From Phlebotomus papatasi (Eukaryota > Arthropoda > Insecta > Diptera > Psychodidae), in contig NC_077223.1 of NCBI RefSeq assembly GCF_024763615.1, forward strand, positions 70,742,627 through 70,806,626: a stretch of 64,000 bases of DNA. The letters are read 5' to 3'. The notes beneath the pieces were generated by a model. It was not told the origin of the DNA. It searched no databases and saw nothing but the letters and a program-made list of their open reading frames with translations. The translations under genes and the position numbers were made by a program. Of the stretch, positions 11,586 through 22,722 are shown piece by piece (the stretch's first letter is position 1; each line of letters starts with the position of its first letter).

Positions 11586-13796
11586 TTAAGGGGCAGCGTG
11601 GGTTAAGAAGATTAAAAAAAAAACAGAATATTTTCTCATTTTATTCTGCATAATAAATATTTATTTAAATAAAGCTCTTATTGAAGTACAACATTTCAAC
11701 TATAGTTTTTGTACTCTTTATTTAAAAATCTTCAAAATTCAGCCTGTTTTCAGTTTTTTTCTTTTTCTAATAAAAAGTTTTTTAAAAAAAAATACGCTTC
11801 GGTGGACAAGATTTTTAAGACTAGGTTCATCTGCAATCAAAAACACAAATGATGAATTAAAATATATCTTTTTTATTATATTATTTAATGAAGTTTATTT
11901 ATTTGAATTAAGTAGAAGAAATAGAGAAAAAGGGACAGATAATCCTAACCGGCTTATGTAGGTGAGATTCTTAACGTGAGCTAACTCGGAGTGCATGCAA
12001 ATTTGATTTAGAGCTGAAGTTGGGAGACGCCATTCAGTTATCTTGAATCAAATTCGTGAAATTATACAAATTTTGTATTAAAACCAAAATATCAAGGATT
12101 TGGATGAACTGACAGAAAAGTGTTATATGGGTGAAATGTAGACCAGAATGTTCTCTATAATTTTGCCGTAGAACTTGAACTCATCGATTACTCAGAAGCC
12201 AAGATAAGCGAGGTTTTTTGTTTCTTAACTCGTTTTTTCATCCAGAGTGCCCCAAGTGTTCATTTGTTGAACTTCAACTATATCAAAGAATTGTTGTATT
12301 TTGCGGGACTTTCCATTTAAACCCTTATCTTAAGTGTCTTGGTGGAGTAGAGGCAGTCAAATTGGCATCTGAGTGATTTCAAAGCGTTATTATTGGAAAA
12401 ATCAATTTTTTCACACTTAAACGGCAAAATCGGAGTGATAGCGTAGTCTGAGTGGAAAATGATGTATGGACGAAATGTAGAGACAAATGTGCTCTACAAT
12501 TATGTTGAAGTAATCATCAAAATCGGTTCAGCGACAGTCGAGATAATTGAGGTTATGTGATATTGAAATTGGTTTTTCGACTGTGGCGCCCCTGGTGTTG
12601 GTCCCACGAAGTTCAAATATTCTAAAAAGTTGTAGCATTTGGTGAGATCTTTCGTTTAAGCCCTCATTCATCAAAATCGGTCACATAGAACCGGAGATAT
12701 GATTTTTTGAATTTCGTGAACTTTGACCCCTCATATCTCCGGTTCTATTGAAACCACAGCGCGCATACGCACCATTTTGGAAACGTCCTAGACTGGACTA
12801 CAACATACTAAAATTTCATTAACTTGCACAATGCCGTTTTTGAGAAAAGTGACTTTGAATTTCGATGAATTTTGACGCTATCACAGCGCCACCTGTGGTG
12901 ACTTTTTGAACTTCCATCTGAAAGTGCTCATCGAGACGAAACCAAAAAGGTAAAATTTAGGTCGCTATGTTAATTAGAACCGGAGATAGAGGCCGGTCAA
13001 TGTTCGAACTTTGACCCCTTATAGCTCGGGTCAGGGGTTTTAGATCGACTTAAGGTTTTTTTTGTTTGATAGGTATAATCAACGGCTACAACATACTAAA
13101 ATTTCAGCCCGATGCACAATGGAATTTTTGAGTTATTTAACTTTTAAGATTTAAAAATTTTCTTTTTAAAAAAAGCGCCCCTAGCGGTGGTTTTATGAAC
13201 TTGCGATGTTAGAAAGGGAAGTGGCATTTCACGAGAGCTTTCCAAAAAGCTCCCATTTTTTAAATTCTGACAATTAGAACCGGAGTTATGGCCATTTTAA
13301 GAAATTTTTTTTGGACCCTTATAGCTCGGGTCAGGGGGGTCGGGGGACCTTAAGTTTGGTATTGATCGAAAGCTCTAAGGCCCAGCTATAACATACTAAA
13401 ATTTGAGTCCGCTGAATGCCATAGGGGCGGAGCTATTGAGAAAACAAAAAAAGGGTGGTCTTCAAAATGGCGGAAGGAGGGGTGGGGGGTGGGGGGTCTA
13501 TGCACCAAGTTGCAATTTTCACCCGATATATAACCTTTGCCGAAAACCGCAAGTCGATATCTTTTTTAGTTTAGGAGCTATTAAGCTCCAAAGAGCGGCC
13601 GGCCGGCCGGCCGGCCGGCCGGGAACGTAACTTAGCCACATATATATTCGGAATCAGGAAGTGGCGAAACACATTTTGGCCAAATTTGAGGTCGATCGGA
13701 CGACATGAAATTTTGTTAGGATTATAGTAGGTGAGATTGTTAAGAATCTCACCTAATATAGTAGTTTTTAGTCTTTTCAACCCACGTAACCCCTTA
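11586..13796. mobile_element. 2.2 kb TIR element with TTAA-containing ends
   Basis: The left end TTAAGGGGCAGCGTGGGTTA (11586 on) and the right end, whose reverse complement is TTAAGGGGTTACGTGGGTTG (13796 inwards), form imperfect TIRs of roughly 35 bp. The interior contains many diverged copies of phrases such as TTTGACCCCTTATAGCTCGG, GAACCGGAGATA and ACATACTAAAATTT, and a (GGCC)n tract at 13598-13622. No transposase is seen. Truncated relatives are at 265-318 and 51692-53470. Confidence 0.55.
11959..13755. mobile_element. Inner TIR unit nested in the 2.2 kb element
   Basis: TAGGTGAGATTCTTAAC at 11959-11975 and its exact inverse GTTAAGAATCTCACCTA at 13739-13755 delimit about 1.8 kb. The right end itself lies in a small palindrome (TAGGTGAGATT, 6 bp, AATCTCACCTA). 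Either this is a nested insertion or these are the inner arms of the larger element. Confidence 0.5.
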
Positions 13797-15265
13797 AAGA
13801 TCGAATCGTCACACCAAAATAAAAATGTTTTTAATAAATTATTCTCTGTTCTTTACCAATTGTCTTAAGTAAGATGTGTTACATTAGACTAATGGAACAT
13901 ATTATGCAAAAAAAACTCTGTAAAATTTCGAATAATTAAAAGAAGAAAAAAACATTTTGAAGCGTCAAACTGATCATCAATGTCGATCCCTCGAGCGCTT
14001 TTCTTATTTCTTCAAATTTATGAAATTAATTGTTTTTTTTTTTAATTTTAAATCACCGTCATAGAGCTAAACTAATTAAAACGTTGAGGTGACATAAAGA
14101 GGATTTGAACTCAGAATATTTGCATTTATAGATCTAACACTGCGAAAATGCGTTACTACTTAAGCGGTTTTGAACTTATTTCGATTATTTCCCTTATTTA
14201 AAAATTAATTATCACACTGCACTGTTTAAACCTAGTTTCCTAATAGTTCATAGACAAAGCAAAATTATAGCACTAAAAAATCACTACACGCACAGTATTA
14301 CTAATTTCATTACTATTTTTTTTATTCACATTAAAAATAAATTATTTCCTGAAATATTTTTTATCCATAGAACTTCCAACAATGTTGCTTTTTTAATATT
14401 AATATTTTTTATTCATTTATTTAAGCAATAACATTTGTAGGTATCATTCATATTACTGGAACGTTTAAATATTTGACTTACTAAACCATCATTCTTCCAC
14501 TTAAATCGTAAATTTTCATTGTATAATAAATATATCGTTTTTTCATTAATATTGATATTACTTTATTCAATTTACTGCTTAAGTTATCTACAGTATTAAA
14601 AAGCAATTTTATTAAAAAAATATATATAAAAAAATACTTTGTAAGTAATAAACAAATAAAATTGAAAACAGTAATTCAAGTCTAATAAACGAGATTGTAT
14701 ATGTGCAAAAATGTAAATTGAATGACAATCACGTCGATCCTGCTTGTGTAAAACCTCTATTAATATAAAAGAATGTAATATTAACTTCCACAACGAGAAA
14801 CAAATTAAAAAATCCTCGTCTTCCAATTAGAATAGCTAATTGAGAGAAAAAGTTTATTTAATATCTCAAGAGTAAGCTATTTTCGCAGTAGATATTCTAA
14901 ATCGTGTGAAAATGAATAAATTTTCAACGGAAATTGTGGCTGGGAGTATACAAAAGACTTCAAAAGGTGAGAAGAAGACGAACCCCATTGAGAGCTTTTG
15001 GTGAGACAAAACTTTTAGGTGATCACTAGAGAAAAGTCTAAAAATTTTCGGCAGGTGGGAGAATGACGAAAAAAGCTGAAGAAGACAAACGATGATATTA
15101 TAGGTATCTTATTAAAAATAGAAAAATGCAGAGAAAAAACAAGTCGCGGATCTTCTCAGTCACTCTTATGAGATTCTCATTGTTCCTCGGATATTCCAAT
15201 ACACAGACGCACCAGCCTGTGGTGAGCAGGAGGCGAGCGGTGGAGGATTGCGTATTGTCAGCCTC
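13797..15265. other. No gene seen; tRNA-like B box on the minus strand
   Basis: Bases about 14095-14165 read on the minus strand contain AGTGTTAGATCTATAAATG followed by GAGTTCAAATCCTC, resembling the 3' half of a tRNA with a B box. A complete cloverleaf is not formed, so a tRNA-derived SINE fragment is likely. The last 400 bp are GC-richer upstream sequence of the cuticle gene. Confidence 0.35.
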
Positions 15266-15273
15266 TATAAAAG
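15266..15273 (+). promoter_or_regulatory. TATA box of the RR cuticle gene
   Basis: TATAAAAG lies 175 bp upstream of the predicted start codon at 15441. A TCAG initiator-like word (15308-15311) is about 40 bp downstream. This would give a 5' leader of roughly 130-145 nt. Confidence 0.6.
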
Positions 15274-15440
15274 CCCCAGTAGGTGAAGATTCTACGTTAT
15301 ATTGATGTCAGAGGTGGAGGTGATAGGATAGCAATTTCAGAAGGAAAGAGACTGTGAAGAAAAATTTGTGAGTGAAGTTTGAGATCGAAGAAAATCCACT
15401 GTGTAAGGTGTGAGACGCGCTCTCAATAAAAAACGGGAAG

Positions 15441-18400
15441 ATGAAGTGTCTTGTGATCTTTGCCATGGTACGTCCCTAGATCCTTGGATAATTTTCTCCT
15501 TGCACTTTTTTTTATGCCACTCCCAAAAGTGATCGATCACTCCCATAATTTTGCCAAAGAAATCCCAATATTGTTTATCACTAATTTATGTGTGTCTCAT
15601 GATGTCACTCAGTCAGTGAGATTAATGTAACGTGCTACTCACGAAGAAATCCAACATCTCTTCTAACTACTGAGTAAATCTTGGTACGAGAGAGAAAACA
15701 CACCTCAAGGCCAGGAATTCATCACAATTTCCGCCAAAAATATCCCAGACTTCGAAGAGCAAAAAAAAGCGCGCGCATTCTAGAGATAAAAACCATTCCA
15801 GAACGATCACACTTTCGAATGTTCCAATGATCACAAATTCTGGATTTCGATTATTTCTCTCTTACTGGGGTAAATGTTAAAGTTGAAGGACTCGCTTTGC
15901 TATAATTTATTATGATCTAAAACATGGGACTTTTGGGGAAATTCGACACGAGCGTCTCAAGCTCAATATCACTATCGAGAATGATCTTTTGTGATCTTCA
16001 TGGAACTCTTTTTTTTATTGACTATAATCTCAATTTTATTTTTTTTTTGACGGAGAAGATCGCCAATTTATAACATATTAATACACCATTTGCTGATTTA
16101 TTTGAGATAAAAATAAACATAGAACATAAAACTAGCTCATTCAGCTTTTAGAGGGAAAATAAAACAATTTATAATGTTACTAAAAAAACTGATAGACGAA
16201 TTATTCGCAATAAAATTAAAAGTAATATGCTAAGTGGAACAATTTTCGGGAGAATAAATAAAGTTGTTCGTTTTAATGTGATCAATACGATCAACTCAGA
16301 AATTCTTTTCTGTTTAGAATAGCTTCTGAATATCCCAAGTCATTTGAATACTAAATATCAAAATTTTTCAACAACATTTGTCACTATACTTTGATGATAT
16401 TTGTTAATAAATATTTAATTTAACGTTTTACAAATATTGGTCTTGGGTATAACTATCGTATAATTTTCAGTATGAGAATTTCTAAGATGATCACAATTGC
16501 TGCATACTTAATAAGCTAGCACGGAAAATACTTTAAAAATTTTCAGACTTTAACCAAATGGTTTAAGTTCGGAAATATTTAAAATAAAAAAATTAAAATA
16601 TTCATAATTTTGAATATTTTTTCGAAAACAGGATTTATTGAACCATTAATCCTAAAACAAAAATTTTTATATTGCTACTTAAGTAATACTTAAATTTGAA
16701 ACTAAGTTGAATTTTCTGTCATTTATTCTAAATAAGAATACTAATAGTAAAAATATTTAATTATTGTAAATGTAATTTCTTAAATTTTTATACATTTAAT
16801 ATCTTTCTCAATGGATGTCCTATAATGAGCATTTTTTTAAATATTCTTTTTAAATTAAAAAATATATTATATTTTAAATATTCCGCAATGTTTGCCTAAT
16901 TATTTTTATATTTTTTTGTTCGTTCTAAGTAAAAAAAAAAAAAGACAAAGAAACCATAAGTTAGTTTATAATGAACTTAGGTCATGGTGAGATCAAGGCA
17001 TTCCATTCAACTGCTGTAGTACCTCTCAAAAAAACTACTTCAAAGAGATAACTATAGAAGAGATTATGGATCATTGTAGCACTCTAATATCCCTAATATC
17101 AATTGTATTTTAATAATAATTGTTATTGGAGTATTATGTGTTTTTCTCTAAAACCCTAATTATCCTCTTTTATTTTTTTATAGATCAAATAACATCATAA
17201 TTAATTATTATGAAATTTTGCGAGTTAATAAATAATTTAAAAATATATAAATAATAACCAAAAATGTGATGGTAGGGGGAAATGGGGATCTTTTGAATTG
17301 GGGCAGTTTTGAAATTCAGCTTTTTCCTCCTATTTTTAACCATTTAACGACGATACACTTTTTACGGACTGAAAATCAACAATAAAAATCAAACTGAGAA
17401 ACATAATCAATGATAAGTCTTACATCTAATCTTGGAAAGTCCAACAGAGTCTGATTCGGTGCATTTTGTGCTTCTATGAACGATAGGGGCAAAAATAGCT
17501 CAAAAATTTAAGTAATTTTTCTGACAATACCAATGAATAATATTTTTCACTTTAATGAAAAATATTTCGTATGAGTATTGCAGTTTTTATTGCCAAAAGG
17601 GTTTTGCTTAAAAAAATTAGAAGTATAAAAAAAATAAAATCAATTATGAATTTGAGAATTTAAAAATTCACCATTTTTGAGCTTAAATATTTACTACATA
17701 GCAAATAGCTAGAGACTTGCAAAAAATATTCTAGATTCCTTCAACATTCTACTTTACAATTATGTACAGACATAAGAAAAAAATAATTTTAGGTAGTCAG
17801 GAAAATATATTTTCTTTATTGGGACACCGGTGTCCCAATCGTCCTTAAAGGGTTAAATTAATCTGAACCTTATTGTGATATTATTTAGCTCAAAATAATC
17901 ATGAAGCTAAATTACACCATGATAAAACTCAATTTAAGAATTTAAAAGTAGGTGAAAAAGCCCATTTTCGAAGCTGCCCCAGTTCAAAGGTGCCCCAATT
18001 CCCCCTATCCATAAGGGGTGCAATAACCCTATAATAGCATCCAGGATTAAATTATGGATTAACCACTAACTCGAAACATTTTAGGTATAATAATCTTCAA
18101 TCTCTCATTTACATTTCTTTCAGCTCGCCACTTTGGCGTGGAGTGAGACGATTATGCTCCTTGACCTTAGTCCAGAAGAGGCCCAGAAATACATTGGGGC
18201 ACAATCTCTGGATCTGAGGTATGCCAAGAAACTTGGCGAGGAGCGCCTCTCATCCCTACGTAGCCTGGATGGCGAAAAGCGTGATTTCTACTACAATGGT
18301 CGCCTTATCGAGAATCCTGAGGACTATGTCCAAGAGGAATTCGAGGCAAATCAATTCCATGGTCAAGATGGTCTTGGTCGTGCCATGTTCGGGTACACTG

Positions 18401-20783
18401 ACTGGAATCAGGCACGTCTTGAGGCTCGCAATGCCAATGGTGAAGTGCGTGGCTCATACCAATTTGTGGACCCCAATGGTGACGATGTTGTGGTAATTAT
18501 CATAATCAAACACAAAGTGAGACACATGAGATTATGTGGACTTTCAATTAACATCAATAGGTGAATTACTGGGCGGACAGTTTGGGCTTCCATCAGATGG
18601 ACAATCGTCCCAAGGTGGTACTTGAACCGGTTACAGACACACCAGAAGTACAGGCAGCCAGACTGGCGCATGAAAAGGCATGGGCGGAAGCTGCACGCGC
18701 TGCCAAGGTTAACCCTGACCCCAACAGGTGAGTTCAGAGGTCTTTGGCATACTGCCGCTTTCAAGTTCTTTTATTAATAAAATTCAATAATTGATTTTTA
18801 TATCTATGATTTTTTAGTAACTAATTTCACTCTTGAATTTTTTTTCACCCTTCAATTAGCGATTTGTACAATCTCAATGCCAATCGACTGTATGAGGATC
18901 AGGCAAGACAAGAACAAGCCCAACAGCTGATCTCTGTTGCCAATCAGGCCCAAAGTCTCACCCGCTACCCCAACCTTCCCTACACAATCACACCCGATAA
19001 GTCAGCTTCGTCTTCCCAACAGGACTCTGTGGTAGTTGAAGTACCCCAGGAGACCAGACAGCAATATCAGACAGCAAAAGCTAATCTCCGTCAGCAAGAG
19101 GAGGAAGAGGAAGTCACAGGTGAACCCCGTGGTTTCTTCTACAGCTTCGACTACCCAGTTCAATTGATTCGCTCTCTTGAGGAGACACGTAAAGTCAAGA
19201 GACAGAACTCAGGTAATGGAAACTCCCAAAGAGAACGATCTCATACTCACATCGTTATTCACGCCAAGATCACGAGATTCTCTAAACAGAATAGTCGATC
19301 AAGACGTGAGACTCCTTTCGATGCTTACATAGTTTCTTCCAATCGCATGTCTTTGCCTCTTACATCTCCAACCTCTGATACTTCTTACTATACTATAACT
19401 AACACTGAATCCGACTACCAAGGTAGTCGGGCAAAGCGTGCCGAACGTGTGTGGAACGCTATTAGAAATATTCTTAATGCCACTGGAGATATGCCCAGAT
19501 CTAGATCGAAACGTCAAGCTCCTTCCTTAGATGACCTTAAGAATACAGCAAATACCAGCCTTCCAACCAATTCATCAGTTCCAGCAACACCTGATAAGTC
19601 TGGAAATGATACGACTCAGAAAACCAAACGTCAAACAAATCCCATGGATACCATGACGAATATGATGAACAGCACTGGAAATGTTCCATCTATGTCATCC
19701 ATTCCAGGACTTTCCAGTATGCCTGGAATGAGCTCCATGCCAAAAATGAAGAGGCAAACAAATCCTATGGATACCATGACGAATATGATGAATAGTACTG
19801 GAAATGTTCCCTCAATGTCATCCATTCCAGGACTTTCCAGTATGCCTGGAATGAGCTCCATGCCAAAAATGAAGAGGCAAACAAATCCTATGGATACCAT
19901 GACGAATATGATGAATAGTACTGGAAATGTTCCATCAATGTCATCCATTCCAGGACTTTCCAGTATGCCTGGAATGAGCTCCATGCCAAAAATGAAGAGG
20001 CAAACAAATCCTATGGATACCATGACGAATATGATGAATAGTACTGGAAATGTTCCATCAATGTCATCCATTCCAGGACTTTCCAGTATGCCTGGAATGA
20101 GCTCCATGCCAAAAATGAAGAGGCAAACAAATCCCATGAATACCATGACGAATATGATGAACAGCACTGGAAATGTTCCATCAATGTCATCCGTTCCAGG
20201 ACTTTCCAGTATGCCTGGAATGAGCTCTTTGCCTAAGATGAAGAGGCAAACAAATCCCATGGATACCATGACGAATATGATGAATAGTACTGGAAATGTT
20301 CCGTCAATGTCATCCATACCAGGACTTTCCAGTATGCCTGGAATGAGCTCTTTGCCTAAGATGAAGAGGCAAACAAATCCTACGGATACCATGACGAATA
20401 TGATGAATAGTACTGGAAATGTTCCATCAATGTCATCCATTCCAGGACTTTCCAGTATGCCTGGAATGAGCTCCATGCCAAAAATGAAGCGTCAGGCTCC
20501 TTCCACAGATGCCACAAATAGCACAAATACTCCAACAACCCCATCTACCCCAACAACTCCTAGTGCTCCTTCTGTACCAAAGACAAAACGCCAAACAGAT
20601 TCCTTGGACATGGGAAATAATATGCTAAATAGTACTGGAAACGTCCCATCTCCCACTTCTATTCCAGGGCTCTCGAGTATGCCTGGAATGAGTTCCCTGC
20701 CTAAAATGAAGCGCCAAGTGAGAGGTGGCACTTCTACTAACACAACTAGATCCCAGAGTGGAACTGCTTTTGAATCTGCTTAA
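15441..20783 (+). CDS. RR cuticular protein, long isoform with 41-residue KRQ repeats
   Basis: Exons are 15441-15467, 18124-18492, 18561-18727 and 18860-20783 (828 codons plus stop; all junctions GT-AG with matching phases 0, 0, 2). The start was chosen because ATGAAGTGTCTTGTG followed by exon 2 gives a signal peptide (MKCLVIFAM-LATLAWS). Residues about 60-110 form an RR (chitin-binding type 4) domain: FHGQDGLGRAMFGYTDW, then GSYQFVDPNGDDVVVNYWAD and GFHQ. It is followed by EPVTDTPEVQAARLAHEKAW, typical of such proteins. The last exon adds a Q-rich segment, then a region with at least a dozen Lys-Arg-Gln sites and seven near-identical 41-residue Met/Ser/Pro-rich repeats, each with an NST sequon. 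The RR domain implies a chitin-associated cuticle role; the repeats could be proteolytically released. This isoform requires that the intron 19213-20909 be retained. Confidence 0.7.
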
Positions 20784-21061
20784 AATATTTCTTCCTGTGC
20801 TTTCTTTCTTGTAAAAGCTTTCTTTCTCGAATGCTTTAATAGTTTGTAGTAATGGTAGTAATAGTTGTTAGTGTGCAATGTTGTTAACGTGGTTGGAGAT
20901 ATATTCCAGATGCACCAGAAACACCGGCTCGGGTGTCTGCCAAGGCAGTGTCTCAGGGTTCTGTACCAATTGATGCCGTGCACGACACCCAAGTGCACCC
21001 AAAACAGAAAGATAATCTTCCAAACAGCCAAATCTTGCCAGTTTTAGTTCACGACGAGTGA
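15441..21061 (+). CDS. RR cuticular protein, short isoform
   Basis: The first three exons are the same as in the long form (15441-15467, 18124-18492, 18561-18727), followed by a shortened exon 18860-19212 and a distal exon 20910-21061, giving 355 residues. The donor AACTCAG|GTAATG (phase 1) and the acceptor ATATTCCAG|ATGC join to give a clean frame, DAPETPARVSAKAVSQGSVP and so on, ending at TGA 21059-21061. The distal exon reads as a hydrophilic 50-residue tail in this frame only, and its stop lies 57 bp before the AATAAA at 21118. This splicing removes all the Met-rich repeats and leaves one dibasic-Gln site (KVKRQNS). I infer that it may be the default form and the long form the retained-intron variant; RNA evidence is needed to decide. 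Confidence 0.6.
17273..18007. mobile_element. TIR element of the TAGGGG family in intron 1
   Basis: The left end TAGGGGGAAATGGGGATC and the right end (reverse complement of CCCCAATTCCCCCTA, 17993-18007) with an inner CAGTT/GCCCCAGTT pair define the element. It lies in the first intron of the RR gene, about 115 bp before exon 2, and is itself interrupted by the TTAA-type element at 17336-17856. Confidence 0.55.
17336..17856. mobile_element. TTAA-ended MITE (piggyBac-like ends), copy 1
   Basis: Ends are TTAACCATTTAACGACGA and, in reverse, TTAACCCTTTAAGGACGA. The element is the reverse complement of 32912-33432 over about 520 bp, with obvious homology throughout (for example the ACACCGGTGTCCCA palindrome and CAACAGAGTCTGATTCGGTG). 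TTAA at both borders plus CCC-starting TIRs is the hallmark of piggyBac-type elements; no transposase is present. Confidence 0.65.
19632..20492 (+). repeat. Seven coding 123 bp tandem repeats
   Basis: Units start at 19632, 19755, 19878, 20001, 20124, 20247 and 20370, all exactly 123 bp (41 codons), beginning with CAA of KR|Q and ending with AAG-CGT or AAG-AGG. Units 2-4 are nearly identical even at silent sites, so expansion or gene conversion is recent. A more diverged eighth unit lies at about 20594-20716. Confidence 0.95.
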
Positions 21062-21117
21062 AACACCGGACAACAATTTTGAAATAGAATTATATATTCA
21101 AAATCTTTTTGTACAAC

Positions 21118-21123
21118 AATAAA
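21118..21123 (+). terminator. Poly(A) signal of the RR gene
   Basis: AATAAA immediately followed by ATAAAA, 57 bp after the short-isoform stop. No AATAAA lies between the long-isoform stop (20783) and exon 5, so both isoforms probably share this 3' end. Confidence 0.6.
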
Positions 21124-21161
21124 ATAAAAGGCTGTTACAGAAATTTTATATATTTTTTTCT

Positions 21162-21569
21162 TTAAATTGACAATGGAATTAGATATTGAGGCTCCTGACC
21201 TGGAAAAGGATCTGGCCTTATTCCCATCTCTTTATCGTTCTTTATCTTTGGTAGAGCTACTTTTTTCTTTTTATCGCGCCCTTTTTTTCTCTTTCGTGGC
21301 TTTGATGCACCAGTTGAGCCCATTAGAGATCCTAAAGATGATGTCATGTAACTCCAAGCACTTCCAATGCCTGAGAAAGTATCCGACACACTTAGCTCAA
21401 TGGGTAACCAGGGAACAGCATCCACAATACTCTGAATTGCACCACCGAAAATCCGGCCAGTAGCTTTGGTCTTAACTGGCGCACGTCTAACACTAGCAGC
21501 TGATGAAAGTGAGAAGATCAAGATGTTCCCAAGAAGGTAAACCACGAGGAATGTACACCGTAACTTCAT
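21162..21569 (-). CDS. Small secreted basic protein, unknown family
   Basis: Single-exon frame of 135 residues starting MKLRCTFLVVYLLGNILIFS, with a clear signal peptide (cleavage probable after LSSAA). The mature part has VRRAPVKTKATGR, a central hydrophobic/amphipathic segment (IVDAVPWLPIELSVSDTF), a strongly basic run (RKRKKGRDKKKK) and an acidic/Pro tail. No domain was recognised. It converges on the RR cuticle gene: its stop codon is only 36-44 bp from that gene's poly(A) signal, so the two transcripts may overlap in their 3' ends. An ATTTAAAT word near 21644 on the plus strand could be its TATA element. A secretory or matrix role is inferred only from the signal peptide. Confidence 0.65.
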   Translation of the reverse strand: MKLRCTFLVVYLLGNILIFSLSSAASVRRAPVKTKATGRIFGGAIQSIVDAVPWLPIELSVSDTFSGIGSAWSYMTSSLGSLMGSTGASKPRKRKKGRDKKKKVALPKIKNDKEMGIRPDPFPGQEPQYLIPLSI

Positions 21570-22029
21570 GTCTCGTGAACTACTGTTTGTCTCAAGATCT
21601 CAACAATGACTAAGACACGATGACCGAAAGCCTTTGCCTTCATTTAAATCCGCGTCGCGCACGTAAACAGCGAAACAATAAGCTTTTCTTACACTCACTT
21701 GAGCATACGATGCCAAAACTGATATATTAATAAACGATACTTTCTTTTCGCGGTCGTCACCATACAACACCCATTCAACTGATGATAAATGACACGTCGT
21801 TCAAGATTTGCGTGCAAATTCGCCACAATAAACGAGACCATGAAGAAAATTCACATAAAGATGGTAACAAGTATTTCAGCTGTAAAATGCAAGTCACGTG
21901 CAAAATTGATTGCAAGAATCATTATCCTTTTCTATCATGAATTAATGGGGTACTGTAATTCAAAAAATTATCTGTAGTTCTTCTAGAAAACTGGGAAAAT
22001 TGCTTCTCGAAGTTGCACAACAGAATTCT

Positions 22030-22254
22030 TTAAATTACGCGACTTTTCGACGCGCTTAAACACTTTCCCGCCAAATGCATTTTGTGCTCCAAAATTATCC
22101 CCACTTCAATTTCTTCTCCTCCATTGTCTGTGGATTTCTTGTTGGCGATGAGCCACTCGAGAAAATACCTTATTCGTTTACATTGAGCCACACAGTGATA
22201 TTCATTGGCATATTTTCTACAAACATTGTCAATTTGCTCTGTGAAACTACTCAT
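22030..22254 (-). CDS. Hypothetical 74-codon frame, weak support
   Basis: From the second in-frame ATG (22254) the frame reads MSSFTEQIDNVCRKYANEY and so on, a soluble, Cys-containing sequence with near-normal composition, ending KSRVI. There is no signal peptide, intron or recognised domain. The same DNA contains TTTCCCGCCAAA (22064-22075), a perfect E2F-type site, so it may instead be regulatory DNA. Both strands are open here. Confidence 0.2.
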   Translation of the reverse strand: MSSFTEQIDNVCRKYANEYHCVAQCKRIRYFLEWLIANKKSTDNGGEEIEVGIILEHKMHLAGKCLSASKSRVI

Positions 22255-22474
22255 CAAAATAAGGGGGCAGTCATACATAGACTCACATTGCCTTTCAAGT
22301 AAACCTTATTTGCATAAATATGTTAATAGAAAAAACATACACTAATTAAGCAAATAGTTCCAATGCACAAATTAAGGTACCTTATTTGAAACCCTTAACC
22401 CTTTGTAAACGATTGGATCACTTCAGGCCAATAAGACACTGACTGTATTCTCGCAATCACAGATTTGTTCTATT

Positions 22475-22722
22475 TACAATAGACTCTCTCAAATTCGGGC
22501 ATTTGGAACCGAAATGTCACCCGAATTAGAGAGAAACTCGGGTGACAAGATTTTGTGAAATACAACGATTTTTTGTTTAAGTTGAAGTTAAGTTAAGTTT
22601 TCATTTGATAATAATAAATCAATCTTTAAAAATGTCAACAAACTTTTTTCGAATGTAACTGCCGCCCGAATTAAAAAGTTAGTACGATCTTAAAAGAGCC
22701 GAATTAGCGAGAGTCTACTGTA
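22475..22722. mobile_element. MITE with CAGTAGACTCTC ends (pogo/Tigger-like), copy 1
   Basis: The left TACAATAGACTCTCTCAAAT and the right end (reverse complement TACAGTAGACTCTCGCTAAT) form TIRs starting just inside TA, the target site of Tc1/mariner/pogo elements. A second copy, in opposite orientation, is at 25506-25818. Confidence 0.6.

Noticed and set aside
19631..20476. 281-codon minus frame with repeats (FPVLFIIFVMVS)
   Set aside because: Antisense shadow of the 123 bp coding repeats, which are supported on the plus strand by splice sites, signal peptide and RR domain.
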